From assembly GCA_900541015.1 (NCBI GenBank), contig UQIB01000051.1, forward strand, positions 1 through 6,528: a DNA stretch of 6,528 nucleotides. The letters run 5' to 3'. Shown piece after piece: positions 4,946-6,528 of this stretch. Positions within the stretch are counted from its first letter, which is position 1, and the number at the start of each line of letters is the position of its first letter. The notes under the pieces were generated by a model. It saw nothing but the letters and a program-made list of their open reading frames with translations. It made no database searches and was not told where the DNA came from. Position numbers and translations under genes: made by a program. This DNA is from an uncultured Collinsella sp. GTDB taxonomy: Bacteria > Actinomycetota > Coriobacteriia > Coriobacteriales > Coriobacteriaceae.

Positions 4946-6528
<1,583 letters not shown>

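Overview
The window is GC-rich with strong C/G preference at third codon positions. It carries five protein-coding genes, two of them cut by the window edges. The gene content, the AAGGCC-type terminators and the secreted PcsB-like cysteine peptidase with an RR-type signal fit a gut Actinomycetota member of the Coriobacteriia, most likely Collinsella or a close relative. That placement is an inference from sequence style, not from a database comparison.

Layout. (1) Positions 1-336, plus strand: the C-terminal third of a type II MurB (UDP-N-acetylenolpyruvoylglucosamine reductase), followed by a GC-rich hairpin. (2) 337-558: a convergent intergenic stretch with two hairpins sharing a GAAGGCC/GGCCTTC core. 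The second lies at the centre of a perfect 33-bp inverted repeat spanning 415-550, the most unusual DNA in the window. (3) 559-1764, minus strand: an exported coiled-coil protein with a C-terminal cysteine peptidase (CHAP/NlpC-P60-like) domain, probably a cell-wall hydrolase. (4) 1765-2030: a divergent promoter region with several GTAC-centred repeats. (5) 2031-3092, plus strand: galE, UDP-glucose 4-epimerase, with a clear intrinsic terminator. (6) 3148-3311: a promoter with a dyad between its -35 and -10, then a leader of about 80 nt. (7) 3312-4817: malQ, 4-alpha-glucanotransferase (GH77). (8) 4818-4945: a spacer with a strong hairpin. (9) 4946 to the window end: the first 527 residues of a glycogen/maltodextrin phosphorylase (GT35) lacking the long regulatory N-terminus of animal enzymes.

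How the genes fit together. MalQ and the phosphorylase form a classical maltodextrin/glycogen degradation pair: MalQ disproportionates short glucans into longer ones, and the phosphorylase releases glucose-1-phosphate from them. GalE links UDP-glucose and UDP-galactose and so connects galactose use to glucose-1-phosphate metabolism and surface glycan precursors. MurB and the secreted peptidase belong to cell-wall synthesis and remodelling. I see no phage, CRISPR, toxin or other novel multi-gene system. The novelty candidates are non-coding: the 136-bp foldback element, the repeats in the divergent promoter region, and the malQ operator and leader.
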